In this document: one piece after another, positions 1 to 6,547 of the stretch
Layout of the letters: every line of letters begins with the position of its first letter
Position numbering within the stretch: position 1 is the stretch's first letter
DNA from: Candidatus Sigynarchaeota archaeon
GTDB taxonomy: Archaea; Asgardarchaeota; Lokiarchaeia; Sigynarchaeales; Sigynarchaeaceae
Direction: 5' to 3'
Assembly: GCA_030587525.1 (NCBI GenBank)
Contig: JAUQYW010000322.1
Location: 1 to 8,810, forward strand
DNA: 8,810 nucleotides
Position numbers and translations under genes: made by a program
Notes under the pieces: generated by a model
What the model was told of the DNA's origin: nothing
Databases searched by the model: none
The model's input: only the letters and a program-made list of their open reading frames with translations

Positions 1-94
1 GGCCGGGTCGCCGCATAAAACCCGGGAATCTGGCCTGCACGGCTTCGTGTTATTCTCCCGTTCCTTCGATCCGATTGTCCCGATCAATCTTTCT

Positions 95-283
95 TTATTC
101 GTGCATTTGAACTATTTTGGGACATGTTGTCCAGTTAGGGCTCAAATTCCTTCGCGGCACACCCAGGATCGATACATTCTTTTTTGTCCACGATAACATG
201 TGATAGAAGGCTTCGCGCATACCGAAAAAATCAAGAAGTTCGAATAAGTTTATCGTCAAAGGCTCATAACTATTCGTACGCAC
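95..283 (-). CDS. Doubtful 62-residue hypothetical protein or gene remnant
   Basis: An uninterrupted frame on the minus strand starts at GTG 283 (an internal ATG lies at 220) and stops at 95. It does not overlap a better gene, so it is not a simple shadow. The product is rich in aromatic residues (FELLDFFGMREAFYHMLSW) and ends in a basic, cysteine-containing tail, with no motif I recognise. Its codon third positions are mixed, unlike the G/C-ending preference of the larger genes here, which argues against it or points to a decayed or transferred piece. An AT-rich element at 316-323 could serve as a TATA box in this direction as well. It could be a short hypothetical gene, the remnant of a longer one, or chance. 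Confidence 0.2.
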   Translation of the reverse strand: MRTNSYEPLTINLFELLDFFGMREAFYHMLSWTKKNVSILGVPRRNLSPNWTTCPKIVQMHE

Positions 284-315
284 AACTAAAGTTTTTTATG
301 AAAAGAGTTGCAATA

Positions 316-323
316 TTTTTATA
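316..323 (+). promoter_or_regulatory. TATA-like box upstream of the Roadblock gene
   Basis: TTTTTATA, continued by A at 324, lies about 52 bases before the ATG at 375. Archaeal transcription normally starts about 25 bases downstream of the box, which would leave a leader of roughly 30 bases. The surrounding sequence is AT-rich in both directions, so the strand assignment is inferred from the gene it precedes. Confidence 0.45.
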
Positions 324-374
324 ACTGTAATTGCATTATCTATCAAGATAATTCGCTTCAACTGATGATAAAAT

Positions 375-824
375 ATGGCAATGGATACGAAAAACTTTGA
401 CGAGATACTCAGCAAGATTATCAAGTCGGAGTCCGGTATCAAGAAGGTCATTCTCGTTGACAGGACTGGTCTTACTATTGCTCACGTATCAAAATTTTCG
501 TATTATCCGGTAGACATCGACGGCATCGGCGCAATTGCATCGGCGATCTTCTGCGCAGCCGAAACCCAAGGCCAATCGCTGGAACTTGGCGAGCTCAGCA
601 TCGTCACCTCCGAATTTGACAAGGGCAAGATCTTCGCCGCATCATGTGGCCGCGGCGTGTTATGCCTGATCAGCGATTCCGAGATCAACATCGGCCTGGT
701 CCGTTTGATCATGAAGCGCAGTGGCGAGCAATTAAAAGCGATCCTCGACGAATTCTTATCCGACGTACCTGAGGATTCCGGTTCGAACCTAGATCTCTCC
801 GATCTCGACAAGATAGAGCAATAA
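375..824 (+). CDS. Roadblock/LC7 domain protein
   Basis: A 149-residue soluble protein. Residues about 8-125 form a Roadblock/LC7 domain: an N-terminal amphipathic helix (FDEILSKIIKSESGIKKV), a strand and turn with the family-typical VDRTGLTIAH, a central alanine-rich helix (GAIASAIFCAAETQGQ), then paired strands (ELSIVTSEFDKGKIFAAS, GVLCLISDSEINIGLVRLIMK). Residues 128-149 add an acidic tail. Members of this family, such as bacterial MglB, dimerise and regulate Ras-like small GTPases; Asgard archaea carry many copies. No GTPase gene is visible in the window, so the partner is unknown. ATG 375 is the first start; ATG 381 two codons later is equally possible, and neither has a clear ribosome-binding site. 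The family call is firm, the cellular role is not. Confidence 0.9.
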   Translation: MAMDTKNFDEILSKIIKSESGIKKVILVDRTGLTIAHVSKFSYYPVDIDGIGAIASAIFCAAETQGQSLELGELSIVTSEFDKGKIFAASCGRGVLCLISDSEINIGLVRLIMKRSGEQLKAILDEFLSDVPEDSGSNLDLSDLDKIEQ

Positions 825-905
825 GGTTGTTTTTGACCTATTTATTTTCTTATTCCTTTTTGATTTCCTATTAAGTTCATCCTTCTTAAAGAAAGAAGTA
901 AAAAA
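825..905. terminator. T-rich convergent terminator region
   Basis: The gap between two converging genes carries T-tracts for both strands. On the plus strand GTTTTTG lies just after the Roadblock stop, followed by several T-runs through 862. On the minus strand, runs of T (A-runs at 901-905 and 888-894 on the plus strand) follow the zinc-ribbon stop. A small inverted repeat, CTTCTT (882-887) with AAGAAG (893-898), lies between them. Archaeal termination depends mainly on such U-tracts, so this probably ends both transcripts. Confidence 0.5.
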
Positions 906-1067
906 TCAGCTTTTTTTAGGATAATACGGATCGATCTTGTCACCTTTGCATCGCGGGCATCGCATCTCGCTTTTCTTGGTGGTGCCCGGCGATAAATCGA
1001 ACGAGAAATTTGCCTCGCCGATCTCGAACACGTGGCCGCACGATGCACATTTCACTTTCCCGCGCAT
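906..1067 (-). CDS. 53-residue zinc-ribbon microprotein
   Basis: A small reading frame from ATG 1067 to TGA at 906, reading MRGKVKCASCGHVF, a middle part with the sequence SFDLSPGTTKKSE, then MRCPRCKGDKIDPYYP and a basic end. The knuckles C7-x2-C10 (CASCG) and C37-x2-C40 (CPRCK) give the four cysteines of a zinc ribbon filling the whole protein. It begins 11 bases after the stop of the 650-residue gene on the same strand, so the two are very probably co-transcribed. Single-domain ribbons of this type bind zinc and often act in protein-protein or nucleic-acid contacts; the exact role is unknown. Two long frames overlapping it in other registers lack any such motif. The four-cysteine pattern and the operon position make it a real gene rather than a chance frame. 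Confidence 0.8.
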   Translation of the reverse strand: MRGKVKCASCGHVFEIGEANFSFDLSPGTTKKSEMRCPRCKGDKIDPYYPKKS

Positions 1068-1078
1068 GATTCACACTA

Positions 1079-3031
1079 TCACGATTTGTCATTGACCTGG
1101 GGAAGCGGTATCGTTTTAACTTTTTCGAACACGTCGTCCGGAATCGCCATGATCAATCCCTCCAGGTTTTCCAGCTTGGCTTTGATGGCATCGATTTTTT
1201 TCCCGACTTCTTTTTGCTGCGTGGCACCGCCCGATGCGTACATGCGACCAACATTGTCCTCCTTCCACTTGTCGAGCGTCCCGCCGAAGTCTGTTGGCCT
1301 GCGGGCATCTTCCATGGCGATGAATTTCCGCGGCAAGTACACGTCAATTTCCTCAAGTTTCAGCCCGACTTCGGCCAGGAGCATGAAGATTGCATCGAGG
1401 ACCTTGAGATTTGCCGCGAGCCCCGTGATCCGTTCCCTGGCCGCGGCCACGGCGGGGGAATAATATGCGTCGCGGGAAAGTGGTGCGTATTTGAGCAACC
1501 TCATGGCTGGTTCGATGCAGCTGTCCGGAAGTGCCCCTGTTTTCAGTTTTTCTTCGAGAACTTTCGCATCAATGCTTGCGACATCTTTTTCACCGATGCA
1601 ACCCACGAGTGATTTAATTTGCTGCGGGTCCGCGAATCGTTCAGACACGAGCATCGAGAGTCGGTCGATCTCCCGGTCAAGATTTCCAAGAAAATCGAGC
1701 TCAGCATGCTGGACCAGGCTTGTCATGCATAAGAACCCGCAGCCGGCGTTTCCTTTCAACGAGACCTCGTGTTCCCTCATGATCTGCAGGAGCGCGGCGA
1801 TGATGCCGTTCTCGACGATGGCCTTTTCCTCGGTTGCTCGTCGAGTAAGCTTGGCCGTGATGCTCGTGACCATGGCGTATAATTTTTCCTTGACATTGAA
1901 ATACTCGCGATTCATCTCGTCCAGGTCGGGAAATGGGGAGTCGGACGTGACGAGAATGCTATCGAGCTTGATCCCGGCCCGTTTGGCAAGGTTCAAGTCA
2001 TCTTTTGAAACGATCAAGCCACTCGTGCCTGCTGCATGGATGCGCACGACAACGTCATTGAACGCCCTGATGGCGTTGATATCCACGTACTTTTCCAGTT
2101 TCTCCAGCGCATCGGCAAGCTCCTTGCATTCGGGTTCATTCTTGAACGTGGACATGACGTGGTTGAGCTTCTTTTTCCCCGTGGAAATTTCTGATGCGAG
2201 CCACTCCATCCGCTCCCGGAATTTTTCCTCGGGCATCTGTTCTTCCTTGGTGATCATGAACATCCAAGGCTTGTCATGGCGGGCCTGCAACGAGTCCTTC
2301 TCATGCTCGGCATCGGCAATCCGCCCGGCGACATCGTGCACGAGCCTCGTTACCTTCACGATGCGACGCGTGTGGAGCCTGGCTTGTTCTCCGGTTATCA
2401 TGTCAAGGATACCTTCTATCTCGGCGGTAATTGAAAGAGATTTTGCAGCCTTGATTGCGTCGTGTTGTGCGCGCTTGTCTGCAGCTTTTGCAACGTCGAG
2501 GAGGGGGAGCGAGAGCTTGATCACCGCCATAAGCTTGTCGTATAATCCCTTGATCTTGACGGCCTTGTCTTGCAAACACGTTGCGTCGAGCATCTCGATC
2601 TCCTTGAGATACACGTGCGGGTCCTGGAAGTCGATGTCTTGCCCCGCTGGCTTTTCTGGATTCCCCGAACCAATCATAGGCATCGTTGCAATTGTTTTCA
2701 CGGGCTCGCTTTGCATGGTAAATTCGAAGAAGAATTGCTTCAAAGGTTTCACAACAGGAAGGTCCTTGATCGTCCGGATGTTACTCTTCACCAGCAACCG
2801 GCAAAACTCAAGCAATCGCACCAGCTGTTGCATAGTGCGCTGGGGATTCTTGGCGAAGTCGCTCGTGATCTTAATCACTTGATCGACGATGAACGTTTCG
2901 ATAACCGCATCGTTGAACGACGGTAATACTTCAATGAGCCCGTCGAAGACATTGTCGAATTCCTTACGTTGTTGCGTGGATTGGATCTTCACCGCGATGC
3001 TCGGTCGCAAGGTCTTAAGTCTCAAGGACAT
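1079..3031 (-). CDS. 650-residue predominantly helical protein of unknown function
   Basis: I do not recognise a family. The 650-residue product has no signal peptide and no membrane segment, so it is probably cytoplasmic. It appears mostly alpha-helical, with charged heptad-like stretches at about 266-315 and 603-630 that could form coiled coils, and a low-complexity proline/glycine linker near 117-132 separating an N-terminal helical part (about 20-110) from the rest. Seven cysteines are scattered; C431 and C435 sit in a GCGFLC turn, but no catalytic or nucleotide-binding motif is evident. The start is well defined: an in-frame TGA lies eight codons before ATG 3031, and a purine-rich GAAGGGAAAG precedes the ATG. 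The gene heads an apparent two-gene unit with the 53-residue zinc ribbon, which hints at a scaffold or partner role (inference). The codon pattern matches the neighbouring genes. Confidence 0.85.
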   Translation of the reverse strand: MSLRLKTLRPSIAVKIQSTQQRKEFDNVFDGLIEVLPSFNDAVIETFIVDQVIKITSDFAKNPQRTMQQLVRLLEFCRLLVKSNIRTIKDLPVVKPLKQFFFEFTMQSEPVKTIATMPMIGSGNPEKPAGQDIDFQDPHVYLKEIEMLDATCLQDKAVKIKGLYDKLMAVIKLSLPLLDVAKAADKRAQHDAIKAAKSLSITAEIEGILDMITGEQARLHTRRIVKVTRLVHDVAGRIADAEHEKDSLQARHDKPWMFMITKEEQMPEEKFRERMEWLASEISTGKKKLNHVMSTFKNEPECKELADALEKLEKYVDINAIRAFNDVVVRIHAAGTSGLIVSKDDLNLAKRAGIKLDSILVTSDSPFPDLDEMNREYFNVKEKLYAMVTSITAKLTRRATEEKAIVENGIIAALLQIMREHEVSLKGNAGCGFLCMTSLVQHAELDFLGNLDREIDRLSMLVSERFADPQQIKSLVGCIGEKDVASIDAKVLEEKLKTGALPDSCIEPAMRLLKYAPLSRDAYYSPAVAAARERITGLAANLKVLDAIFMLLAEVGLKLEEIDVYLPRKFIAMEDARRPTDFGGTLDKWKEDNVGRMYASGGATQQKEVGKKIDAIKAKLENLEGLIMAIPDDVFEKVKTIPLPQVNDKS

Positions 3032-3138
3032 TTCTCTTTCCCTTCTTCGAGTTCACGGGGCTTACATTCACGAAGTTCATTGGCCCGCCCGCGTGAAATT
3101 CATTTTACATTCCTGGTAGACCGGATGGATAATGATGA

Positions 3139-3160
3139 TAATTCGACGCGCGTCGTATTA
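3139..3160. promoter_or_regulatory. 22-base palindrome, candidate operator
   Basis: The core CGACGCGCGTCG (3144-3155) is a perfect 12-base palindrome, flanked by TAAT on the left and ATTA on the right with a single mismatched pair (T3143/T3156). It lies in the 223-base divergent intergenic region, about 65 bases before the TATA-like box of the hydrolase gene, and it overlaps a possible minus-strand TATA (3157-3163, read as TTTAATA) for the 650-residue gene. This is the shape of a binding site for a dimeric regulator of one or both genes; no regulator is encoded nearby. Confidence 0.5.
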
Positions 3161-3223
3161 AACCATGCTATTTACCATCGCAGCACTTCGATACGCAAAT
3201 AGGGACGCGTTCCCTTCAAAGCC

Positions 3224-3230
3224 TTTTTAA
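3224..3230 (+). promoter_or_regulatory. TATA-like box for a leaderless hydrolase transcript
   Basis: TTTTTAA ends 24 bases before the ATG at 3255, preceded by a purine-rich CAAAG that could act as the BRE. The spacing puts the predicted transcription start at or next to the start codon, the typical leaderless arrangement of archaea. No ribosome-binding site is present upstream of the ATG, which agrees with this. Confidence 0.65.
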
Positions 3231-3254
3231 CTGGCACGTGAATCCAAGATCATA

Positions 3255-4784
3255 ATGACTACGATTCTTGACCGGCTAGACGACTTGGATCCGGCGATAG
3301 AGGCTGCATTCTCGAAGAGCCCCATTCCTGGCCTTGCGATCGGAATCTTGTACGATGGCAAGCTTGTGCACGAAAAATATCTCGGCAACGCGAGCTTGAA
3401 AAATAAGGCACCGATCGATGCAACCACTATCTTTCGCCTGGCTTCCATATCCAAAACTTTCACGACTATAGGCATACTCCAACTATGGGAATCGGGAAAG
3501 CTCAAACTTGACGATCCCGTGAATGCTTTTTTGCCCAAAGGAAAGGTACTGGTGAAAAAGGGCTGGCCGGAAGTCACCTTCCTGCATTTACTCACCCACC
3601 AGGCCGGGATCGGGGAAGTGCTCCGCAAGCGCGATGCTTTCAAGCCCGGATTCGGCTTGCTGGTGAGCGGTCGCGATACCCCCATCCCGCGGTTGAGTAC
3701 AATCCACGACAGTAACATGAAAACCGAAGTGCCGGCGGGTTCGAAATATTCGTATTCGAACATAGGGTTCTCGCTCCTCGGCTATATTATCGAACAACTC
3801 AGTGGCGAGCCATTCCGCGATTATATGATCAAGCACGTGCTGGACCCTGTGGGAATGACGACTTCCGATTTCATTCCGAGTGATCGTATAGGAACCAAGG
3901 AAGCTGCAGGATACAAGCAAGTGCGTGGCCGCCCCGTGCCCGCGAAATATTACCAGAACATCATCATGCCCGCGGGAAACTTGTACAGTAACATTTCAGA
4001 TATGGCACGATACGTGTCGGTTTTGCTCGCCGGCGGTCGTTTGCCCGGGGGTGGATCGTTGTTGAAACCCGCGACCATCGAAATGGCGTGGACGCCCCGG
4101 TACTGGGCGCACGATCTCCTTATGCACGAGGCCAGCATCGGGTTGTGTTTTCACTTGTACCGCGTGAATGGCACTCGTGTCGTAGAGCATACGGGTGCGA
4201 CGAGTGGTTTTACCAGTGCAATGTCACTGATCCCGTCAGAAAATGCAGCCGTGCTCGTCCTCAGCAACCATGACGAAATCTTCGCTACGCGGAGCACGTT
4301 GCAGATCAAGCACGCGATCCTGGAGCATTTGCTAGGGAAGTCGAGTCACGGGTCGTCATCATCGCTCACGGAACCGGCGATCGCGAAAAAAGCAGCAGGA
4401 TATTATGGGCCATTACCAGGATTACTCACGAACATCCGCATCATCGCATATTATGGCGGTGATTTCAAGGTACAGAACCGCGACGGGCGTCTATTCTTGT
4501 CGACCTTCTACGGCGCGAAGCATCGCGGCGTCGAGATGATACCGGCCGAAACCCGCGGTGTGTACACGATCACGAGCACCAAGGTGGATGATGCAAAGCC
4601 CGAGCACGTGGCGTTCATCGAGGGCACGGATGGCAAAATCACGGGGCTGGCGCTGGATTTTTTCAAGTTGCGCAAGAATATATTCATCAATACTTTTCGA
4701 TTCAAGGTTTACGCGATCATCACGTTGATTGCGCTGCTCGGAATGGTTGTATTTCTCCTTGCGGTCCTTCTTACTCTGAGTTAA
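3255..4784 (+). CDS. Serine beta-lactamase-like hydrolase with C-terminal membrane anchor
   Basis: A 509-residue member of the class C beta-lactamase / penicillin-binding-protein-like serine hydrolases (Pfam Beta-lactamase). The three active-site signatures are all present: S64-I-S-K67 (nucleophile and general base), Y167-S-N169, and H312-T-G314 in place of KTG. The catalytic domain spans about 10-355; a small beta-rich domain follows (about 375-475, AAGYYGPLPGLL onward), as in many esterase or peptidase relatives. There is no N-terminal signal peptide. Instead residues 486-507 form one hydrophobic helix, with basic residues before it (KLRKN, FRFK) and no charge after it, so the catalytic part probably faces the cytoplasm. 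True beta-lactam hydrolysis is unlikely; an esterase, amidase or D-amino-acid peptidase activity is more probable, with the substrate unknown. ATG 3255 is preferred because of the TATA spacing. Confidence 0.9.
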   Translation: MTTILDRLDDLDPAIEAAFSKSPIPGLAIGILYDGKLVHEKYLGNASLKNKAPIDATTIFRLASISKTFTTIGILQLWESGKLKLDDPVNAFLPKGKVLVKKGWPEVTFLHLLTHQAGIGEVLRKRDAFKPGFGLLVSGRDTPIPRLSTIHDSNMKTEVPAGSKYSYSNIGFSLLGYIIEQLSGEPFRDYMIKHVLDPVGMTTSDFIPSDRIGTKEAAGYKQVRGRPVPAKYYQNIIMPAGNLYSNISDMARYVSVLLAGGRLPGGGSLLKPATIEMAWTPRYWAHDLLMHEASIGLCFHLYRVNGTRVVEHTGATSGFTSAMSLIPSENAAVLVLSNHDEIFATRSTLQIKHAILEHLLGKSSHGSSSSLTEPAIAKKAAGYYGPLPGLLTNIRIIAYYGGDFKVQNRDGRLFLSTFYGAKHRGVEMIPAETRGVYTITSTKVDDAKPEHVAFIEGTDGKITGLALDFFKLRKNIFINTFRFKVYAIITLIALLGMVVFLLAVLLTLS

Positions 4785-4789
4785 TTTTT
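4785..4789 (+). terminator. T-tract directly after the hydrolase stop
   Basis: Five T residues follow the TAA immediately, then an AT-rich stretch. Archaeal RNA polymerase can terminate on such U-runs without a hairpin, so this is a plausible but weak terminator. Confidence 0.3.
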
Positions 4790-4837
4790 ATATGTTCCAA
4801 AGGGAATAATTAAACTACAAGCCGTAAATTGTCGTAC

Positions 4838-4852
4838 CATACGAAGCGTATG
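4838..4852. repeat. Inverted repeat CATACG-AAG-CGTATG
   Basis: Two perfect six-base arms separated by three bases lie about 87 bases upstream of the 33-residue zinc-ribbon gene, in a 154-base gap that contains no other gene. It could be an operator or a small RNA hairpin; chance is also possible at this size. Confidence 0.35.
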
Positions 4853-4938
4853 AATCTCGCAAAATACTATCATCATCGAAACAATCTTCGTAGTATACAT
4901 CGCGAATTCCACAATCACGTGAAAAATCGGGATTTTCA

Positions 4939-5040
4939 ATGTGGGAATGCCAAAAATGTAAAACAAAATTCGACTCTGAAGACCTGGATAACTTGAAATG
5001 CCCGAAATGTGGTAACACGGAAGACTTCAAATTAGTATAA
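4939..5040 (+). CDS. 33-residue zinc-ribbon microprotein
   Basis: A very short frame reading MWECQKCKTKF, a charged middle (DSEDLDNLK), then CPKCGNTEDFKLV and TAA. C4-x2-C7 and C21-x2-C24 form a complete rubredoxin-like zinc ribbon, so the protein is essentially one metal-binding domain. Upstream in frame there is a TAG at 4891-4893 and no other ATG before 4939, which fixes the start. A GTATACAT sequence at 4893-4900 may be the TATA box, and CGGGA at 4928-4932 a weak ribosome-binding site. The gene converges on the symporter gene with a gap of only 17 bases. Its function is unknown; comparable single ribbons occur widely in archaea. The conserved-looking cysteine spacing and the CPKCG signature make a chance frame unlikely despite the length. 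Confidence 0.75.
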   Translation: MWECQKCKTKFDSEDLDNLKCPKCGNTEDFKLV

Positions 5041-5057
5041 AGAAGAATTAATATATA

Positions 5058-6461
5058 TTAGACGGGACGCTCGTCTTGTCCCGTTTTGTGCAAAGTCTCT
5101 ACTTTTTTCTGGGTCTCGGCCAAGCGTGCACCTTTGATCGGGTACAAGAACAATCCAATGATACCTATTATGAGTATGATGGCTGGGTAGATGCCTATGA
5201 GAAATTGGATGCCCAGGATCGTGTTGACACCCGGGTTGATTGTATAATTTTCCCATGCTGAGCCCGTGAACACTATACCGATAACAAGGAAGTTGAGAAC
5301 CCCTGACAAGCGGATGATGAAATTCACCACGCCGTAGTAAGCGCCCGACCGGCGTGTCCCGTGCATGATCTCGTCCTCGTCGATGATCTCCGCCATGCAT
5401 TGGTCGTAAACGTAAATTGAACCACCAAGCCCGAAGCCAACAAACAGCATTGCTAGCAATGCGGAGATAAAATCGGTCATGAACATGAAGATGAGCAGCG
5501 CTATTGCCCATAATGCAAGAGCAACGAGTCCCATGAACCGCGTGCCTTTTCGCTGCCGTATCTTGGTCCATACCGGCATCGAGAAGGCAGCAACGACAAA
5601 ACCAGCCGCAAGTATCAAGCCTATCGATAACGAATCTTCTTCCGTAACCTGGAGCACGTAAGTGGCGAAGAATGGCACGACCGTGGGTAATATGCCATTA
5701 CATGTCCAGATCGAAATGGCCACGATCAGGTAGAGCATGAACGTCTTGTTCGTGAACGTGAATTTCATGGCTTCCTTGAAAGGTGGATTCTTTTCACCAG
5801 AAAACTTGAGTTCCGGGCGTTCTATCGCGCCGTATTTCAACACGATGGTGTAGGTGGCGATGATGATGCACGCGGCGATGATGCCCACGATCAAGAATTG
5901 CAGTGGCGTTTCAGGCAAGCCGTGCTGGTTGGTTATATCCGTGATGATGAACGTTGGCAAGACAAAGGCAAGGATCAAGGCGATGACCACGAAGACCCCC
6001 CGGATCTTGCCTGCCTCGCTGCGGTCCTTTGCCGTGATGAACATTTCGGAGAAAAGGGAATTATAATTCAAGTTAAAGGACGTGTATGCCGTGTCGAATG
6101 CAAACAGGATGATCAACAAGTAGATAAATTGCAATGCGACATCCGCGCCTAAAGGTGCTGTGAAAAGGAGAACCATCAAGATCGCCAAGGGGATCGTCGC
6201 CCCCAACATCCAGACAATTCTCCGGCCGCGCTTGTTTCTCGTTCGATCCGATAGGAATCCTATGAGCGGATCGTTAAGAGCATTCCAGATTGACCAGATT
6301 ATGAATGCGAAGCTGATCAGCGTTACTGGAACATGCACCACGGAGAAATAGAACGTGAACAAGAGGAACGAGAATGTCTGGTATGCGACGTTATCGCCGA
6401 TTTCTCCAAACGCAAACGCCAACCGCCGTCGAGGCGTGATAGACAAGTTGTTTTTTTCCAT
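5058..6461 (-). CDS. GPH-family sugar/cation symporter (MFS)
   Basis: A 467-residue polytopic membrane protein of the glycoside-pentoside-hexuronide:cation symporter family within the major facilitator superfamily, with about 12 hydrophobic helices, the usual number and length. Signatures seen: the N-terminal FGEIGDNVAYQTF; the loop 2-3 motif N63-D-P-x-x-G68 followed by SDRTRNKRGRR (71-81); and the second-half motif DEDE (361-364) with TRRSGAYYG (369-377), typical of the family. It probably imports a sugar, glycoside or uronate with a cation; the specific substrate cannot be read from sequence. It lies 86 bases downstream of the CoA-transferase fusion on the same strand but has its own TATA-like box and dyad, so it may be separately controlled. 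ATG 6461 sits just before the first conserved residues. Confidence 0.92.
   Translation of the reverse strand: MEKNNLSITPRRRLAFAFGEIGDNVAYQTFSFLLFTFYFSVVHVPVTLISFAFIIWSIWNALNDPLIGFLSDRTRNKRGRRIVWMLGATIPLAILMVLLFTAPLGADVALQFIYLLIILFAFDTAYTSFNLNYNSLFSEMFITAKDRSEAGKIRGVFVVIALILAFVLPTFIITDITNQHGLPETPLQFLIVGIIAACIIIATYTIVLKYGAIERPELKFSGEKNPPFKEAMKFTFTNKTFMLYLIVAISIWTCNGILPTVVPFFATYVLQVTEEDSLSIGLILAAGFVVAAFSMPVWTKIRQRKGTRFMGLVALALWAIALLIFMFMTDFISALLAMLFVGFGLGGSIYVYDQCMAEIIDEDEIMHGTRRSGAYYGVVNFIIRLSGVLNFLVIGIVFTGSAWENYTINPGVNTILGIQFLIGIYPAIILIIGIIGLFLYPIKGARLAETQKKVETLHKTGQDERPV
5062..5087 (+). terminator. Hairpin plus T4 after the small zinc-ribbon gene
   Basis: ACGGGAC (5062-5068) pairs perfectly with GTCCCGT (5078-5084) around a nine-base loop and runs into TTTT (5084-5087) on the plus strand. 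It lies 22 bases after the zinc-ribbon stop and inside the last codons of the converging symporter gene. It looks like a short intrinsic-type terminator for the plus-strand transcript, although hairpins are not required in archaea. Confidence 0.35.
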
Positions 6462-6473
6462 GATAGGGTCTGC

Positions 6474-6486
6474 CCTTCATTGAAGG
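6474..6486. promoter_or_regulatory. CCTTCA-T-TGAAGG dyad, candidate operator of the symporter gene
   Basis: A perfect six-base inverted repeat around a single central base lies between the TATA-like box (6491-6497) and the ATG at 6461. A regulator bound here would block transcription initiation, so repression of the transporter is the natural reading; this is inference from position and symmetry. Confidence 0.45.
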
Positions 6487-6490
6487 AACC

Positions 6491-6497
6491 TAATATG
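6491..6497 (-). promoter_or_regulatory. TATA-like box of the symporter gene
   Basis: On the minus strand this reads CATATTA within TTTTCATATTA. Its centre is about 33 bases before the ATG, which predicts a leader of only a few bases. No ribosome-binding site precedes the ATG, consistent with a near-leaderless transcript. Confidence 0.4.
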
Positions 6498-6547
6498 AAA
6501 AGGCCGTATCGTGCCTAAATGTTTTTTCCAACGCCGAAATAGATGCA

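Larger units (their letters stand above)
1..374. other. Left flank with no convincing gene
   Basis: This stretch holds no gene I can support. A short stem (bases 3-8 pair with 20-25, CCGGGT/ACCCGG) with an 11-base loop sits at the edge, but no T-tract follows it. A minus-strand reading frame runs off the left edge from a possible GTG at 40 or ATG at 16; too little is visible to judge it. A doubtful 62-codon minus ORF (95-283) and the AT-rich promoter region of the Roadblock gene fill the rest. I saw no tRNA-like fold. Confidence 0.5.

Noticed and set aside
1..40. Stem-loop and possible tRNA end at the left edge
   Set aside because: The stem is only six base pairs with a large loop, no T-arm consensus or acceptor pairing is visible, and no T-tract follows for a terminator.
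842..1048. Minus-strand 68-codon frame
   Set aside because: It overlaps the zinc-ribbon gene in another register, is arginine-rich and lacks motifs; the zinc-ribbon frame has the four cysteines and the operon position.
1032..1612. Plus-strand frames of 132-143 codons near the end of the 650-residue gene
   Set aside because: They are antisense to the large gene, one also overlaps the zinc ribbon, and neither shows a motif or promoter.
1491..2882. Long plus-strand frame of 463 codons
   Set aside because: It lies wholly antisense to the 650-residue gene, is very rich in serine and arginine without any domain, and is the expected mirror frame of G/C-ending codons.
3227..3920. Minus-strand frames of 178 and 110 codons
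   Set aside because: They are antisense to the active-site region of the hydrolase and show no supporting motif.
5049..5060. 12-base AT palindrome TAATATATATTA
   Set aside because: It is simple alternating AT sequence at a convergent gene end, expected by chance in an AT-rich gap.
5032..5571. Minus-strand 179-codon frame
   Set aside because: It overlaps the symporter gene in another frame; the His/Arg-rich product has no membrane helices or known motif.
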